Positions 45,197-54,893 of a stretch of DNA of 64,000 nt are shown in pieces; the first letter of the stretch is position 1, and each line of letters starts with the position of its first letter. The translations under genes were made by a program, and so were the position numbers. The DNA lies in NCBI GenBank assembly GCA_028280195.1, contig JANQMH010000021.1, positions 62,001 to 126,000 of the forward strand, given 5' to 3'. This DNA comes from Exilibacterium sp. (GTDB taxonomy: Bacteria > Pseudomonadota > Gammaproteobacteria > Pseudomonadales > Cellvibrionaceae). A model generated the notes under the pieces. That model did no database searches, had not been told where the DNA came from, and saw nothing but the letters and a program-made list of their open reading frames with translations.

Positions 45197-45963
45197 AGTG
45201 TCGCTTCTTTAGCTGCTCCGCGCCGTAAAAAGCGCTGTACTTTTTCAATCTCACAGTTTTCCAGCAAATCGGCCGGCCTGCCGGTGGTAAGCATGGTTTT
45301 GGTTTCCGGGTCGAGAAACACCGAGTTGGTACCGATAGTAAAGATACTGGCGAGTTCGTGGGTAACGACGACGATGGTGGATTTCAGGCTGGCACTCAGC
45401 TCCAGAATCAAGTCGTCCAGCAGGCGTGCGCTGACCGGATCCAGGCCGGCGGAGGGTTCATCGAAAAACAGGATTTCCGGGTCCATGGCGATCGCCCGCG
45501 CCAGGGCGGCCCGTTTCAACATACCGCCACTGATCTCGGCGGGGTAGTAGTCGGCAAAGCCGGCCAGACCCACCATCGACAGTTTGAGCTGCGCCAGCTC
45601 CCTGATCTCCGCGCCGCTGAGCCGGGTATACAGCTCCAGTGGCATACCGATGTTTTCTGCCAGTGTCAGCGAGCTGACCAGGGCGCCGGCCTGATAGGAG
45701 ACACCGAATTTCTGCATCATCTGCCGGCGTTCACTTTCATCGGCCTCCCAAAGACTTTCCCCGTTGATCAGGATCTTCCCTTGCGCCGGCTGCAGTAAGC
45801 CGAACATATGCTTTAGCAGGGTGCTCTTGCCGCAGCCGCTGCCGCCCATAATAATAAAAATATCGCGCCGTTTTACATCAAACGTCAGGTTTTGCTGGAT
45901 CAGCTTGCTCCCATATCGCATGGTCAGGCCGCGTACTTTGATGTGGGCAGCGTCAGCGTTCAT
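45181..45963 (-). CDS. ABC transporter ATPase (MlaF-like)
   Basis: 260 residues. Walker A GGSGCGKSTLLKH, signature AEISGGMLKRAALARAIAMD, Walker B EILFFDEPSAGLDP, H-loop VVVTHEL. The ISGGM signature instead of LSGGQ is typical of MlaF-type ATPases. It powers the permease encoded upstream to move lipids in the inner membrane. The stop and the MCE start overlap. Confidence 0.92.
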   Translation of the reverse strand: MNADAAHIKVRGLTMRYGSKLIQQNLTFDVKRRDIFIIMGGSGCGKSTLLKHMFGLLQPAQGKILINGESLWEADESERRQMMQKFGVSYQAGALVSSLTLAENIGMPLELYTRLSGAEIRELAQLKLSMVGLAGFADYYPAEISGGMLKRAALARAIAMDPEILFFDEPSAGLDPVSARLLDDLILELSASLKSTIVVVTHELASIFTIGTNSVFLDPETKTMLTTGRPADLLENCEIEKVQRFLRRGAAKEATLCLNK

Positions 45964-45988
45964 CGTTTTTATACGTCAGTTAATGCTT

Positions 45989-47191
45989 TCATATGCCGAG
46001 TATCGTTGTAACGATGGTAACCAGTGCATCGAATACAATGATCAGCACAATACCGAGCACCACCGCCGCCGTGGTTGCCTGACCGACGGCGGTGGCGCTG
46101 CGGCCGGAGTTCATTCCCATATAGCAGCCCGCCAGGGCGATTAACATACCAAAGATCACGCTTTTAAACAGGCCGATGGCAAAGTGTCTGAGCGGTACGC
46201 TGTCGATCATCTGTTCGAAATACAGCGTCCAGGAGAGGTCGAGCATCATAACGCTGACCAGGCCGCCGCCGAGAATGCCCATCAGATTGGCATAGATAGT
46301 CAGCAGGGGCATCATAATCACCAGCGCCAGGATGCGCGGCAACACCAGAAAATCCGCCGGTGCCACACCCATGGTCTTCAGCGCATCGATTTCCTCGTTT
46401 ACCTGCATGCTGCCCAACTGCGCGGCAAAGGCGGCGCCGGTGCGGCCGGCCATAATGATGCCGGTCATCATCGCCGCCATCTCCCGGGCCATGGCCAGCC
46501 CCACCAGGCTGGCGACATAAATACTGGCGCCAAATTTTTCCAGTTGTACGGCGCCGACAAAAGCCAGGATCATACCGATCAGTACGCTGATCAAGGTGAC
46601 GATACCCAGTGACGCCGGCCCGCAGTCGGATAAAAAAGCAAGAAAATCAGCGCGCCGGTATACGGCTTTACCGCTTAGCCAGCGTCCGATAGAGATCAGT
46701 GTTTCACCGATAAAGGTGATGAAGGCCATGAATTGATGATAAGCCGAGAGGGTGCTGTTGCCGATGCGCTCGGTGAAGTCGGCTCTGCCGCCGCTGTCCG
46801 ACTGTTTGGGGTGGGCCGGTATGGCCTGGGCCAGGGCTATCAGGCGCACGACGCCTTCGGGGATATCGCGATTTTCAATGCGGATGCGGCGATTCCGGGC
46901 AGCCGCGGTAATGGGCAATAAGTAGGACACCAGTGAACTGTCCCAGTCTCCCAGGTCCCGGCCGTCGAGCACCAGCTGCCGTATATCGGCATTGCTCACC
47001 CGTTCAATGCCGGCAGCGGGGTTCTCCAGGCCGCCTGTTAACAACCAGTTGCCCGCCAGGGCAATATGCAGTGTACCGGTATCTTCCTGCGAAATATTGA
47101 TAGATTTCCCGATCAATGGTCGCCTTACTGTGTCGAGCCTGCGGTGGATGATGATACCCGGATGTGGAATTGCGGCTGCCTGGGCCCCCAA
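45989..47191 (-). CDS. MlaE-like permease with N-terminal STAS domain
   Basis: 400 residues. The first 130 or so look like a STAS domain (HIALAGNWLLTG, LVLDGRDLGDWDSSLVSYLL), normally a separate protein, MlaB. The remainder is the MlaE permease: GVAPADFLVLPRIL, EEIDALKTMG and about five membrane helices. It is thus an MlaB-MlaE fusion. The first start in frame, TTG at 47191, has no good ribosome-binding site and an internal TTG near 47116 is an alternative, so the N-terminus is uncertain. First gene of the operon. Confidence 0.88.
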   Translation of the reverse strand: MGAQAAAIPHPGIIIHRRLDTVRRPLIGKSINISQEDTGTLHIALAGNWLLTGGLENPAAGIERVSNADIRQLVLDGRDLGDWDSSLVSYLLPITAAARNRRIRIENRDIPEGVVRLIALAQAIPAHPKQSDSGGRADFTERIGNSTLSAYHQFMAFITFIGETLISIGRWLSGKAVYRRADFLAFLSDCGPASLGIVTLISVLIGMILAFVGAVQLEKFGASIYVASLVGLAMAREMAAMMTGIIMAGRTGAAFAAQLGSMQVNEEIDALKTMGVAPADFLVLPRILALVIMMPLLTIYANLMGILGGGLVSVMMLDLSWTLYFEQMIDSVPLRHFAIGLFKSVIFGMLIALAGCYMGMNSGRSATAVGQATTAAVVLGIVLIIVFDALVTIVTTILGI

Positions 47192-47419
47192 GGCAGTACT
47201 TATACCAGAATTAAATTTAAATGGCCAAATGAATCAATGCTTATGGCCGGCGCCAGTCGGAGGTATAGTGGCTGCGGGGTGCGAGCCTGCCTGGAGAGCG
47301 ATGGATGGCTTGGCTTTGTGCGGATTTTAATACTGCCTGTCGCGCAAATTGCGCGGTCTGTTCTCACCTGCGCCGACCTTGTCGCCGCAGGCAGGCTTAC
47401 CCGGCAAGTGGGTTCGACT

Positions 47420-47962
47420 CTAGGGCTGCGGCGCCGCGATGGCGATATTTTCCTGTTTGAAGCGCTCACTGATGCGGTTGCGCAACGGCACTTCCAGGGC
47501 GTTGCCCCAGTTTCGTGCCACTATGCCACTTTGATAGATGACATCGGGCAGCTTCTCCAGTGCTTTCTGACCGGTGGCGGAGCGGTAAAATTTAACCAGC
47601 TGTTTCAGCTCTTTTTTGTTGAACTCGCGGTGGAAAACAAGGTACAGATCCTCGTTCAGCGAGTTTTTTTGCGCTATCTCACTGTCGATAAGGTCTGCGG
47701 TTATTACGGGAATCAAACTGAGCGCTTTGGCGTCGATATCCGGTGCCCGCTCCTTTAGCATCGCGGTATATTTCTCCGTATACTTTTTCTTAAAGTATTC
47801 AGCGGTATCGTTGGTATCAATCAGTAAAATCAGCTCGTCGATGAGCTTCTTTTTCTGCCTGTCCAGTTCGTCCGCGAGCGCGCCGGTGAAAAGCGACATA
47901 CCGACCAGTAAAACGATTACCCGCTTCATGGCTGTCGCTGGATATTGGGTGTTTGTTTGCAT
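47420..47962 (-). CDS. exported DUF2059 protein
   Basis: 180 residues. A signal peptide (MKRVIVLLVGMSLFTGALA from residue 12) is followed by an all-helical DUF2059 domain (about 95-160: FHREFNKKELKQLVKFYRS then ATGQKALEKLP, the family signature). The function of DUF2059 is unknown. It has the same orientation as the MCE operon, 228 nt upstream of the permease. An ATG at 47929 would give the signal peptide directly; the ATG at 47962 has the better ribosome-binding site. Confidence 0.8.
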   Translation of the reverse strand: MQTNTQYPATAMKRVIVLLVGMSLFTGALADELDRQKKKLIDELILLIDTNDTAEYFKKKYTEKYTAMLKERAPDIDAKALSLIPVITADLIDSEIAQKNSLNEDLYLVFHREFNKKELKQLVKFYRSATGQKALEKLPDVIYQSGIVARNWGNALEVPLRNRISERFKQENIAIAAPQP

Positions 47963-48100
47963 ATTGCCTGGATTTGCATGCTGTTGGGCCGATTCCCGGC
48001 AGGGCGTCTTTGCTGCCCGCTTACGAATTATCGGCAGGTGATTTCAAAGTACTTTAGGGTAATGGTAAATTATTGCAGATTTATGGCGGTATCTACGCCA

Positions 48101-48130
48101 CACAACCCCGGTAATACCGCCGGGGTTGTG
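48101..48130. terminator. strong hairpin downstream of the di-heme cytochrome gene
   Basis: CACAACCCCGG (48101-48111) and CCGGGGTTGTG (48120-48130) are a perfect 11-bp stem with an 8-nt loop, 32 nt after the stop of the minus-strand gene. No T-run follows on that strand, so it is probably a 3'-end stabiliser or a weak terminator. Confidence 0.6.
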
Positions 48131-48162
48131 CGCTGCGGGAACCCCTTATCCCACTTCGATTT

Positions 48163-50187
48163 TTACAAGGTTCGCAGATAGAGAATCAGGTTGTCGCGCT
48201 GCGCTTGCGGCATCGCCAGGTAGGCATCTCTGGCCGCGGCGGCATCTCCGCCGTGCAGGCGAATGGCCTGGTCGCGGGAGGTGGCACGGCCGTCGTGCAG
48301 AAAGCGGCTGTGTCCGGAAATACGCTCCTGCAAACGCGATCCCCACAGCGGCGCCGTGCGCCACTCGCGGGCCGTTGCGTTGCCCTCGCCGGTATCGGAG
48401 GCGAGTTCCGGCCCCATATCCCAGAGTTTCATATCGGTAAAAGGCCGAATGGTGATATTGCGGAACTGCCTGATGGGGTGGCTGTTACCGGTTTGCATTT
48501 CCGGTATATGGCAGCTGTTGCAACCCGCCTGGTTAAAAGCCGTTTCACCGGCCAGGACATCGGCATCGGTAATGGTCTGTGAATCCGGTATTCTCAGGGC
48601 GACGTTGGGCCGCTGCGCGGCCTGCGCATCGGGGTGGCGGCGGATGGGCACACCCAGGGTGCGGATATAGGTTACGATACGATCGACGAAGGTTGCCGGC
48701 ACTTCGTCGCCGCTCACGCCCATATCCTTGGCAAACGCTTTTAACACCTGATCGCGAATACTGGCTTCGGTGGCCTTCCAGCCGAAGCGGCCGAGACCGG
48801 ATTTGCCGCCAAAGCCGTCCAGGGTGCTCTGGTCGACCGCCTCGAGCAGGCCCAGACCGATAAGCGCGGGGGCAACGCGCAGATCGCCGCCGCTGTTGAC
48901 AAAGCCCTGTACCTCGGCACTGCCGACACCCGGCGGTGCGCCTTTGCCGAGATTGAAGTGACAGCTGAGACAGGCATCCGCCGCCGCGGTACTGTCGGCG
49001 CCGCTTGCGGTGCCGCCGTTACCCGGCAGCGGCTCGCCTGAAAAACTCGCGCGAAATAACTCCCTGCCCAGGGTAAACTGGTGCAGATTGTCCACGTCGA
49101 TGCCCAGAAACGCCTGCGACAGTTCCATGCCCGCTGTGCCGTGGGCGAAGTTGGTCGTCGGACCGGCGGAAAAATAGCGGGCGTCATCGCGCTCGAAAGT
49201 CACGCCGCCGCGGCCGGCGCGATAGCGAATGATATCCGAGTAGTACTGGGGGAAACTGCCATTCAACTGCCGCCGCGGAGTAAACTCCAGGGTGAAAATC
49301 TCGTGGTTGGCGCGGCGCTCGGCCCAGCGTTCCGCGACGACGAAATACATGGAATTGACCATATTGCCGGCTGAATCGTCGGCGGGGCCGTCGAGGCTGC
49401 CCTTGCGCATAAAGCCGCCGCCTCTATACTGCGGTGGGTCGGCAAAGCCCGGATTGAGTATATGGTCGTAGGTGAAATTAACCATGCTCAGGGGGGCATC
49501 GGAATGCAGTTGTACCTCCAGTGCTTCGGGTCGGTCGATAAGAATAATCTGATAAGCGGAACCCAGGGCGTACTCGCTTATGTAGTTGTCGTGGTCGGCA
49601 TCGGATTCGTGACGATTCCTGAATCGTTCCGCCAGCTCCGTGGTAATGGTGTCGCCATCGACGCTAATCAATCCGCCGCCATAGTCGCTGCTGTCGCCGG
49701 CGGGTGGCTGCGGACCGCCACCGCTGTTACCGCCGCCGCTGTTACCACCACCATTGCCACCCCCATTGCCTCCACCCCCATTGCCGCCGCCGGCGCAGGG
49801 TGAGGTCTCCACGCCACCCCCCGGGGCGATATTGCCGGCGACGGCGATGCACTGACCGCTGGCATTGTCCTGCACCTTGAATTCAAGGGCATAGGTCTGC
49901 CCGCTGCCGATACGCAACTGGCGCTGGTAACGCCCGTTGCTGAGAACACCCGGGCGGCAGTCGCCGTTCAGGCATAAGTAGTGCCAGGCTGCGGTGTGCC
50001 CGCCGTCCACATGATAGAGTGTGCCGTCGGCTTCCAGGCCGAATTCAAACGCGCCGGCGCTAATGGCTGTGAGTGAGAAAGCGGTATAGCAGCAGCTTCG
50101 GGCCATGGTTTTTTTAGTGCGCTTCCACAGCGCTAACGGCCTGCGCGAGTATGCAACTGCCTGCGGTTGGGAGTGGAATAAGTTCAT
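48163..50187 (-). CDS. DHOR-family di-heme cytochrome c with extra N-terminal domain
   Basis: 674 residues from the ATG at 50187 (GAGGT upstream). Segment about 45-120 is a distinct small domain (AAWHYLCLNGDCRPG, GQTYALEFKVQDNASGQCIA) of no recognised family. A Gly/Asn/Ser-rich linker follows (about 126-155, GGGNGGGN-type repeats), then the di-heme DHOR/DUF1111 domain with CLSCH (about 406) and CNSCH (556). The C-terminal WDMGPELASDTGEGNA, RTAPLWG and FLHDGRA are DHOR signatures. A secreted redox protein. A LacI-type operator lies 235 nt upstream, linking it to the xyloside locus. Signal sequence unclear: a hydrophobic stretch at 30-45 fits poorly. Confidence 0.8.
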   Translation of the reverse strand: MNLFHSQPQAVAYSRRPLALWKRTKKTMARSCCYTAFSLTAISAGAFEFGLEADGTLYHVDGGHTAAWHYLCLNGDCRPGVLSNGRYQRQLRIGSGQTYALEFKVQDNASGQCIAVAGNIAPGGGVETSPCAGGGNGGGGNGGGNGGGNSGGGNSGGGPQPPAGDSSDYGGGLISVDGDTITTELAERFRNRHESDADHDNYISEYALGSAYQIILIDRPEALEVQLHSDAPLSMVNFTYDHILNPGFADPPQYRGGGFMRKGSLDGPADDSAGNMVNSMYFVVAERWAERRANHEIFTLEFTPRRQLNGSFPQYYSDIIRYRAGRGGVTFERDDARYFSAGPTTNFAHGTAGMELSQAFLGIDVDNLHQFTLGRELFRASFSGEPLPGNGGTASGADSTAAADACLSCHFNLGKGAPPGVGSAEVQGFVNSGGDLRVAPALIGLGLLEAVDQSTLDGFGGKSGLGRFGWKATEASIRDQVLKAFAKDMGVSGDEVPATFVDRIVTYIRTLGVPIRRHPDAQAAQRPNVALRIPDSQTITDADVLAGETAFNQAGCNSCHIPEMQTGNSHPIRQFRNITIRPFTDMKLWDMGPELASDTGEGNATAREWRTAPLWGSRLQERISGHSRFLHDGRATSRDQAIRLHGGDAAAARDAYLAMPQAQRDNLILYLRTL

Positions 50188-50421
50188 GTCAGACCTCATC
50201 ACCATTGATAATATTATTTAGGAATACTGGTCGAGACTGCTAACAGCGGATCGCTAATGCCTATTGCAGGCACTTTTCTTGGGAGCATGGCCAACCCTAA
50301 TGGGCCGGTGCCAGAGGCCGGCCTGCTTTTTCATCGCCGCTGGCCCTGTGATTCAGGGCTCTGTCTGGCTCACTTTGCCGGTTTGGCTGCCCTGGATTTG
50401 CGGTGGCGTTGCCAATAATAA

Positions 50422-50435
50422 TGTAAACGTTTACA
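50422..50435. promoter_or_regulatory. LacI-type operator, site 1
   Basis: TGTAAACGTTTACA, a perfect palindrome, in the 405-nt gap between the di-heme cytochrome start and the LacI gene's stop. It matches sites at 51798, 56328 and 63191. It probably controls the di-heme cytochrome gene. No other gene is supported in this gap. Confidence 0.85.
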
Positions 50436-50592
50436 TTTTTCAATGATTTTCTGCACTTGACAACAAAGAGCGGAAAGATATTGGCGGGGAAAGTACTGTG
50501 GACTTAGATGGTGGGGCCTAAATTTTGTGGGGCTTACTTAGGCTCGTTATTCCCGCGCAGGTGGGGATGGCGGTAACGTTCGCTGGCGGGTG

Positions 50593-51618
50593 TTATTGCC
50601 GCTTTGCGGGCGATGCCGTCGAGCGACGGATCACCAGTTTGTGCGGAACAATTTCAGGTTCCACCCCGATATCCCGCCCGTCTATGGCCTGGCTCAGGCG
50701 CAGCATGGTTCTTTCGCCAATTTCTGCGGCGGGCTGGGAGATGGTTGTCAGCGGTGGGTCGAGCAGTTCCGCATAGCGTATATCGTCAAATCCGATAATG
50801 GAAATGTCCCTGGGAATCTGCAGGTTGGCGGATTTGATCTCGTGAATCGCCGCCATTGCCATTTCGTCGTTGGCGCAGAATATGGCTGTGGGGCGTTCGG
50901 CGTGGCTCAGCAGCAGGCGTGTAGCCTTGCGCGCACCGTCCAGGGTTAGACCGCCCTCGGTAACCCAGCCGTCGGCGACGGCAAGTTTTGCCGCCTTCAT
51001 GGCTTTGCGGTAACCGCGCTCGCGATCCAGGGTCAGCGTTGAGCTTTGCAGCCCGAATACAAATGCGATCCTGCTGTGCCCCAGCTTGATCAAATAATCG
51101 GTGGCTTCAGCCGCTGCCGAGGTATTGTCAATACGCACACTCGGGTAACGCCCGAGTTCCGGCGTCACATTCTCACAGCTGAGAATAATCGGGGCCTGTC
51201 TCTGGCTGGAGGGCCGCTGCCGGCCGCCGGTGGCAAAGGGAATGATGGCGCTTAAGAGGATGATGCCGTCCGCCTGTTTGGAGAGCACCAGGTTGGTGTA
51301 TTCGTCGTAGGTCAGCTGATTGAGCTGGGTCTCTTTGATCAGAATACTGTAGTGCATATCCTTGGCGATCGTCGATATGCCTTTCATGACATCGGCGAAA
51401 AACGGCGTGCCGATCGATGGCAGGGCAACCAGGATAACGCCGGTTTTACCGCGCCGAAAATTACGTGCCAGTGAGTTGGGCGCATAGTTGGTTTCGGCAA
51501 TGGCTTGCTGTACCTTTTCCCGCGTGGGTTGTTTGACCTGCTTGGGGTCGTTGATATAACGTGAAACGGTAGCCGTAGAGACGCCGGCCACACGCGCCAC
51601 TTCTTTGATTGACACCAT
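50593..51618 (-). CDS. LacI-family transcriptional regulator
   Basis: 341 residues. The N-terminal HTH and hinge are TIKEV-like: SIKEVARVAGVSTATVSRYI, then a periplasmic-binding-protein-like core (about 60-341) ending PLTTISQPAAEIGERTM. A sugar or sugar derivative is the effector. Diverges from xylB with an operator (site 2) between them, so it controls itself and the xylose genes; the similar sites at 50422, 56328 and 63191 mark its regulon. Confidence 0.88.
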   Translation of the reverse strand: MVSIKEVARVAGVSTATVSRYINDPKQVKQPTREKVQQAIAETNYAPNSLARNFRRGKTGVILVALPSIGTPFFADVMKGISTIAKDMHYSILIKETQLNQLTYDEYTNLVLSKQADGIILLSAIIPFATGGRQRPSSQRQAPIILSCENVTPELGRYPSVRIDNTSAAAEATDYLIKLGHSRIAFVFGLQSSTLTLDRERGYRKAMKAAKLAVADGWVTEGGLTLDGARKATRLLLSHAERPTAIFCANDEMAMAAIHEIKSANLQIPRDISIIGFDDIRYAELLDPPLTTISQPAAEIGERTMLRLSQAIDGRDIGVEPEIVPHKLVIRRSTASPAKRQ

Positions 51619-51797
51619 TATTGTGTTGTTAAACCCTTTCCATTGTGTTTTTGAAACTTTTGTGTTTTTGAAACTTTGCCGCTGCCGTTTGCATGCCGCT
51701 GCAATGGCGTTGCTTTGATGCAGAATAAACCGCCGATTGATTATGGTAACTGTTCCGGTGCGGAATAGACAGGTGAGCGAAATTTTCTATTGATGGG

Positions 51798-51811
51798 TGT
51801 AAACAATTACA
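51798..51811. promoter_or_regulatory. LacI-type operator, site 2
   Basis: TGTAAACAATTACA in the 422-nt divergent gap between lacI and xylB. One base off the palindrome of site 1. It lies 180 nt upstream of lacI and 230 nt before xylB. The remainder of the gap is AT-rich leader without a supported gene. Confidence 0.85.
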
Positions 51812-52040
51812 TCGTAGCAGGGGTTGCCGCCGCACCGGGGGACAGGCTGCTGGCGCCTTGTCCCGGATTCAGCTTATATATAATTCGGCATGTAAATAAA
51901 ATGGTGTGCTTTTTGTGTCACTTGGTCGTTTAATAAGCGATTTCTATAGAGGTTTGGCGTATATCAAGCACTGGGCGATTGACTTTGACCGCGGCTTGCA
52001 AGAGAATTAATTCGAAATGAAAAATAAATAGAGAGGCTTT

Positions 52041-53498
52041 ATGTTTCTCGGCATTGACCTGGGCACATCCGCACTAAAGGCCATTGTGACTGACGCCGGC
52101 GGCGAGATTGTCGCTCAGGGCCAGGCGCCGCTCAGTGTGAGCAACCCCCGGCCGCTGTGGTCTGAACAGGACCCGCGGCAATGGTGGCAGGCCCTGTGCA
52201 AAGTGCTGGTCGAACTGCGGCGGCAGTGCCGGCTGGACGGGCTGCAGGCGATAGGTGTCGCGGGTCAAATGCACGGTGCCACCCTGCTGGACAGCCGGGG
52301 CCGGGTATTGCGGCCCTGCATTTTATGGAATGACGGCCGCTGTCAGAATGAATGTCAGGTGCTTGAGCGGGCCTTGAGCGATTTCAGGCAGCGGGCAGGC
52401 AATTGTGCCATGCCCGGATTTACCGCACCGAAATTGCTGTGGATCAAGCGGCACGAACCCGAGGTCTTTGCACAGCTGGCCAAGGTACTGTTGCCGAAAG
52501 ATTATCTGGTCTTCCGTTTGACCGGCCGCTACAGCAGCGATATGTCCGATGCTTCCGGCACCCTCTGGCTCGATCCGGAAAAAAGGCAGTGGGACGAGGC
52601 GCTGATAACGGCTGGCGGCCTGCGGCGGGATCAGCTGCCCGAGTTGCATGAGGGCTGCGATACCGTCGGTTGTGTCAGCGCGCCGGTTGCCGCTGAACTG
52701 GGTATTGCCCCGGCCCCGGTGGTTGCCGGTGCCGGTGACAACGCCGCCGGCGCCGTCGGCATGGGCATCGTGCAAGCCGGCGAGGGCTTTGTCAGTCTCG
52801 GCACGTCGGGTGTGTACTGCGTGGTCAGCGACAGGCATTTTCCCGCGCCTGAAAACACCTTGCACGCCTTCTGTCACTGTCTGCCGGATACCTGGCAGCA
52901 GATGTCCGTCACGCTGAGCGCGGCAAACTGCCTGACATGGCTGGCGCGGCAGCTGGGGGCGACCGAGGCGCAACTGGTCGATGAACTCGAACAGACGGGG
53001 CAGCGCAGAACCCCGGTGGTCTTTCTGCCCTACTTGAACGGAGAGCGCACGCCGCACAACGACCCCTGTGCCAGCGGTATGTTTTTCGGCCTGCGCAATG
53101 AAACAAACCGCCGTGATCTGACCCTGGCGGTGCTGGAAGGCGTGGCGTTTTCGTTTGTCGACGGCCAGGATACGCTACTGAGCGCGCACAGCCATATCGA
53201 CACCGTCTCCCTGATCGGCGGCGGCGTGCGTTCGCGCCTGTGGAACACCGTGCTGGCGGACGTTCTGGGTCGACCTCTGCAATTGTGTGACGGCGCTGCG
53301 GCGGGACCGGGCCTGGGTGCCGCCAGGCTGGCGCAACTGTCTACGGCGGCCGGCAACCGGCGCGCGGCCCTCAATCAAATCTGCAGCCGGCCGGCGGTTC
53401 AGGCGGTGTATGAACCAGGCGCAAGTCACAGCGAATACTATGCGCACAAGTTAGCGACCTATCGCCGCCTGTATACGCAGACCCGCGAACTCAACTGA
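52041..53498 (+). CDS. xylB: xylulokinase
   Basis: FGGY-family kinase that phosphorylates D-xylulose to xylulose 5-phosphate. 485 residues. N-terminal ATP motif [15 protein letters not shown], the QMHGATLLD sugar-binding loop, FGGY signatures [14 protein letters not shown] and [26 protein letters not shown] precedes the ATG. It is followed after 13 nt by xylA, so the two form the isomerase pathway operon. Confidence 0.93.
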   Translation: MFLGIDLGTSALKAIVTDAGGEIVAQGQAPLSVSNPRPLWSEQDPRQWWQALCKVLVELRRQCRLDGLQAIGVAGQMHGATLLDSRGRVLRPCILWNDGRCQNECQVLERALSDFRQRAGNCAMPGFTAPKLLWIKRHEPEVFAQLAKVLLPKDYLVFRLTGRYSSDMSDASGTLWLDPEKRQWDEALITAGGLRRDQLPELHEGCDTVGCVSAPVAAELGIAPAPVVAGAGDNAAGAVGMGIVQAGEGFVSLGTSGVYCVVSDRHFPAPENTLHAFCHCLPDTWQQMSVTLSAANCLTWLARQLGATEAQLVDELEQTGQRRTPVVFLPYLNGERTPHNDPCASGMFFGLRNETNRRDLTLAVLEGVAFSFVDGQDTLLSAHSHIDTVSLIGGGVRSRLWNTVLADVLGRPLQLCDGAAAGPGLGAARLAQLSTAAGNRRAALNQICSRPAVQAVYEPGASHSEYYAHKLATYRRLYTQTRELN

Positions 53499-53511
53499 TT
53501 GGAGAGATGCA

Positions 53512-54834
53512 ATGACAGCAGCTTACTTCGAGGAATTCGGCAGGATTGCCTATGAGGGTGAAGGCAGCACAAACCCCCTTTCCTTTCGTTACTACGATAA
53601 AGACCGCATTGTGCTGGGCAAGCGCCTCGAGGAGCAGCTGCGCTTTGCCGTCTGTTACTGGCACAGTTTTGTGTGGGGCGGCCAGGATATCTTTGGCGCG
53701 GCGGCGTTTGAGCGCCCCTGGCACAGCGCCGGCGACCCCCTGGTGCGGGCGGCGGAAAAAATGCAGGCGGCATTTGCCTTTATGGAAAAGCTCGGCGCGC
53801 CCTATTGGTGCTTTCACGACTTTGATATCGCCCCGGAAGGGGAAAATATTCGCCAAAGCCATAAAAACCTCAACACCATGGTTGAGCTGGCGGCGCAAAA
53901 AATGCAGGAGACCGGCCTCAGGTTATTGTGGGGCACGGCCAACCTGTTCAGCCACCCGCGCTATATGGCCGGCGCCGCTACCAATCCGAATCCGGAAGTG
54001 TTTGCCTATGCCGCTCATCAGGTTCGACAGGCGATGGATGCCACCCATCAGCTGGGCGGTGAGAACTATGTGCTCTGGGGCGGCAGGGAAGGGTATGAAA
54101 CCCTGTTAAACACCGATTTGAAGCGGGAGGCGGCACAGTTGGGCCGCTTTCTTACCATGGTGGTGGAATACAAGCATAAAATTGGCTTTGCCGGCACCAT
54201 ATTGATTGAGCCGAAGCCGCAGGAGCCGACCAAGCACCAGTATGACTACGATACGGCAACCGTGTTTGGTTTTTTGCAGCGCCATGGTCTGGAAAAGGAG
54301 GTCAAGGTCAATATCGAGGTCAATCACGCCACGCTTGCGGGTCACAGCTTTCAGCATGAAATTGCCACCGCCGCCTCACTGGGTATTCTCGGATCGGTCG
54401 ATGCAAACCGCGGCGACTATCAGAACGGATGGGATACCGACCAGTTTCCCAATAGCGCCGATGAACTGGTGCTGGCATGTTACGAGATTATCAAAGCCGG
54501 CGGTTTTGAGCGCGGTGGGTTCAATTTCGATACCAAATTGCGCCGGCAGAGTATCGATGCGGAAGATCTGTTCCACGGGCATATTGGCGGTATGGATACC
54601 ATAGCGCTGGCTTTTATGAAGGCTGCGGAACTCTACGAGCGCGGCGATCTACAGCAGTTTGTCCAGCAGCGTTACAGCGGTTGGAACGGGCAGCTGGGGC
54701 AGCGCATTCTGTCGGGAGATATGTCATTGGATCAGTTGTCCGACTGGGCCACGGGCAACAATATCGACCCGCGCGGGCGCTCCGGGCGCCAGGAGTATCT
54801 GGAAAACATCGTCAACCGGCAGGTGCACGCCTGA
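53512..54834 (+). CDS. xylA: xylose isomerase
   Basis: Converts D-xylose to D-xylulose. 440 residues, a type II xylose isomerase (about 440). The divalent-metal and catalytic segments are [13 protein letters not shown] (His and Asp), [36 protein letters not shown] and [20 protein letters not shown]. Convergent with the ROK gene; 59 nt separate the stops. Confidence 0.95.
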   Translation: MTAAYFEEFGRIAYEGEGSTNPLSFRYYDKDRIVLGKRLEEQLRFAVCYWHSFVWGGQDIFGAAAFERPWHSAGDPLVRAAEKMQAAFAFMEKLGAPYWCFHDFDIAPEGENIRQSHKNLNTMVELAAQKMQETGLRLLWGTANLFSHPRYMAGAATNPNPEVFAYAAHQVRQAMDATHQLGGENYVLWGGREGYETLLNTDLKREAAQLGRFLTMVVEYKHKIGFAGTILIEPKPQEPTKHQYDYDTATVFGFLQRHGLEKEVKVNIEVNHATLAGHSFQHEIATAASLGILGSVDANRGDYQNGWDTDQFPNSADELVLACYEIIKAGGFERGGFNFDTKLRRQSIDAEDLFHGHIGGMDTIALAFMKAAELYERGDLQQFVQQRYSGWNGQLGQRILSGDMSLDQLSDWATGNNIDPRGRSGRQEYLENIVNRQVHA

Positions 54835-54893
54835 AACAGGGGGAACAGCGGTGGCATGGCGGCGCGCGGTTTTCGCTCCTGGCAGTGGTGCCG

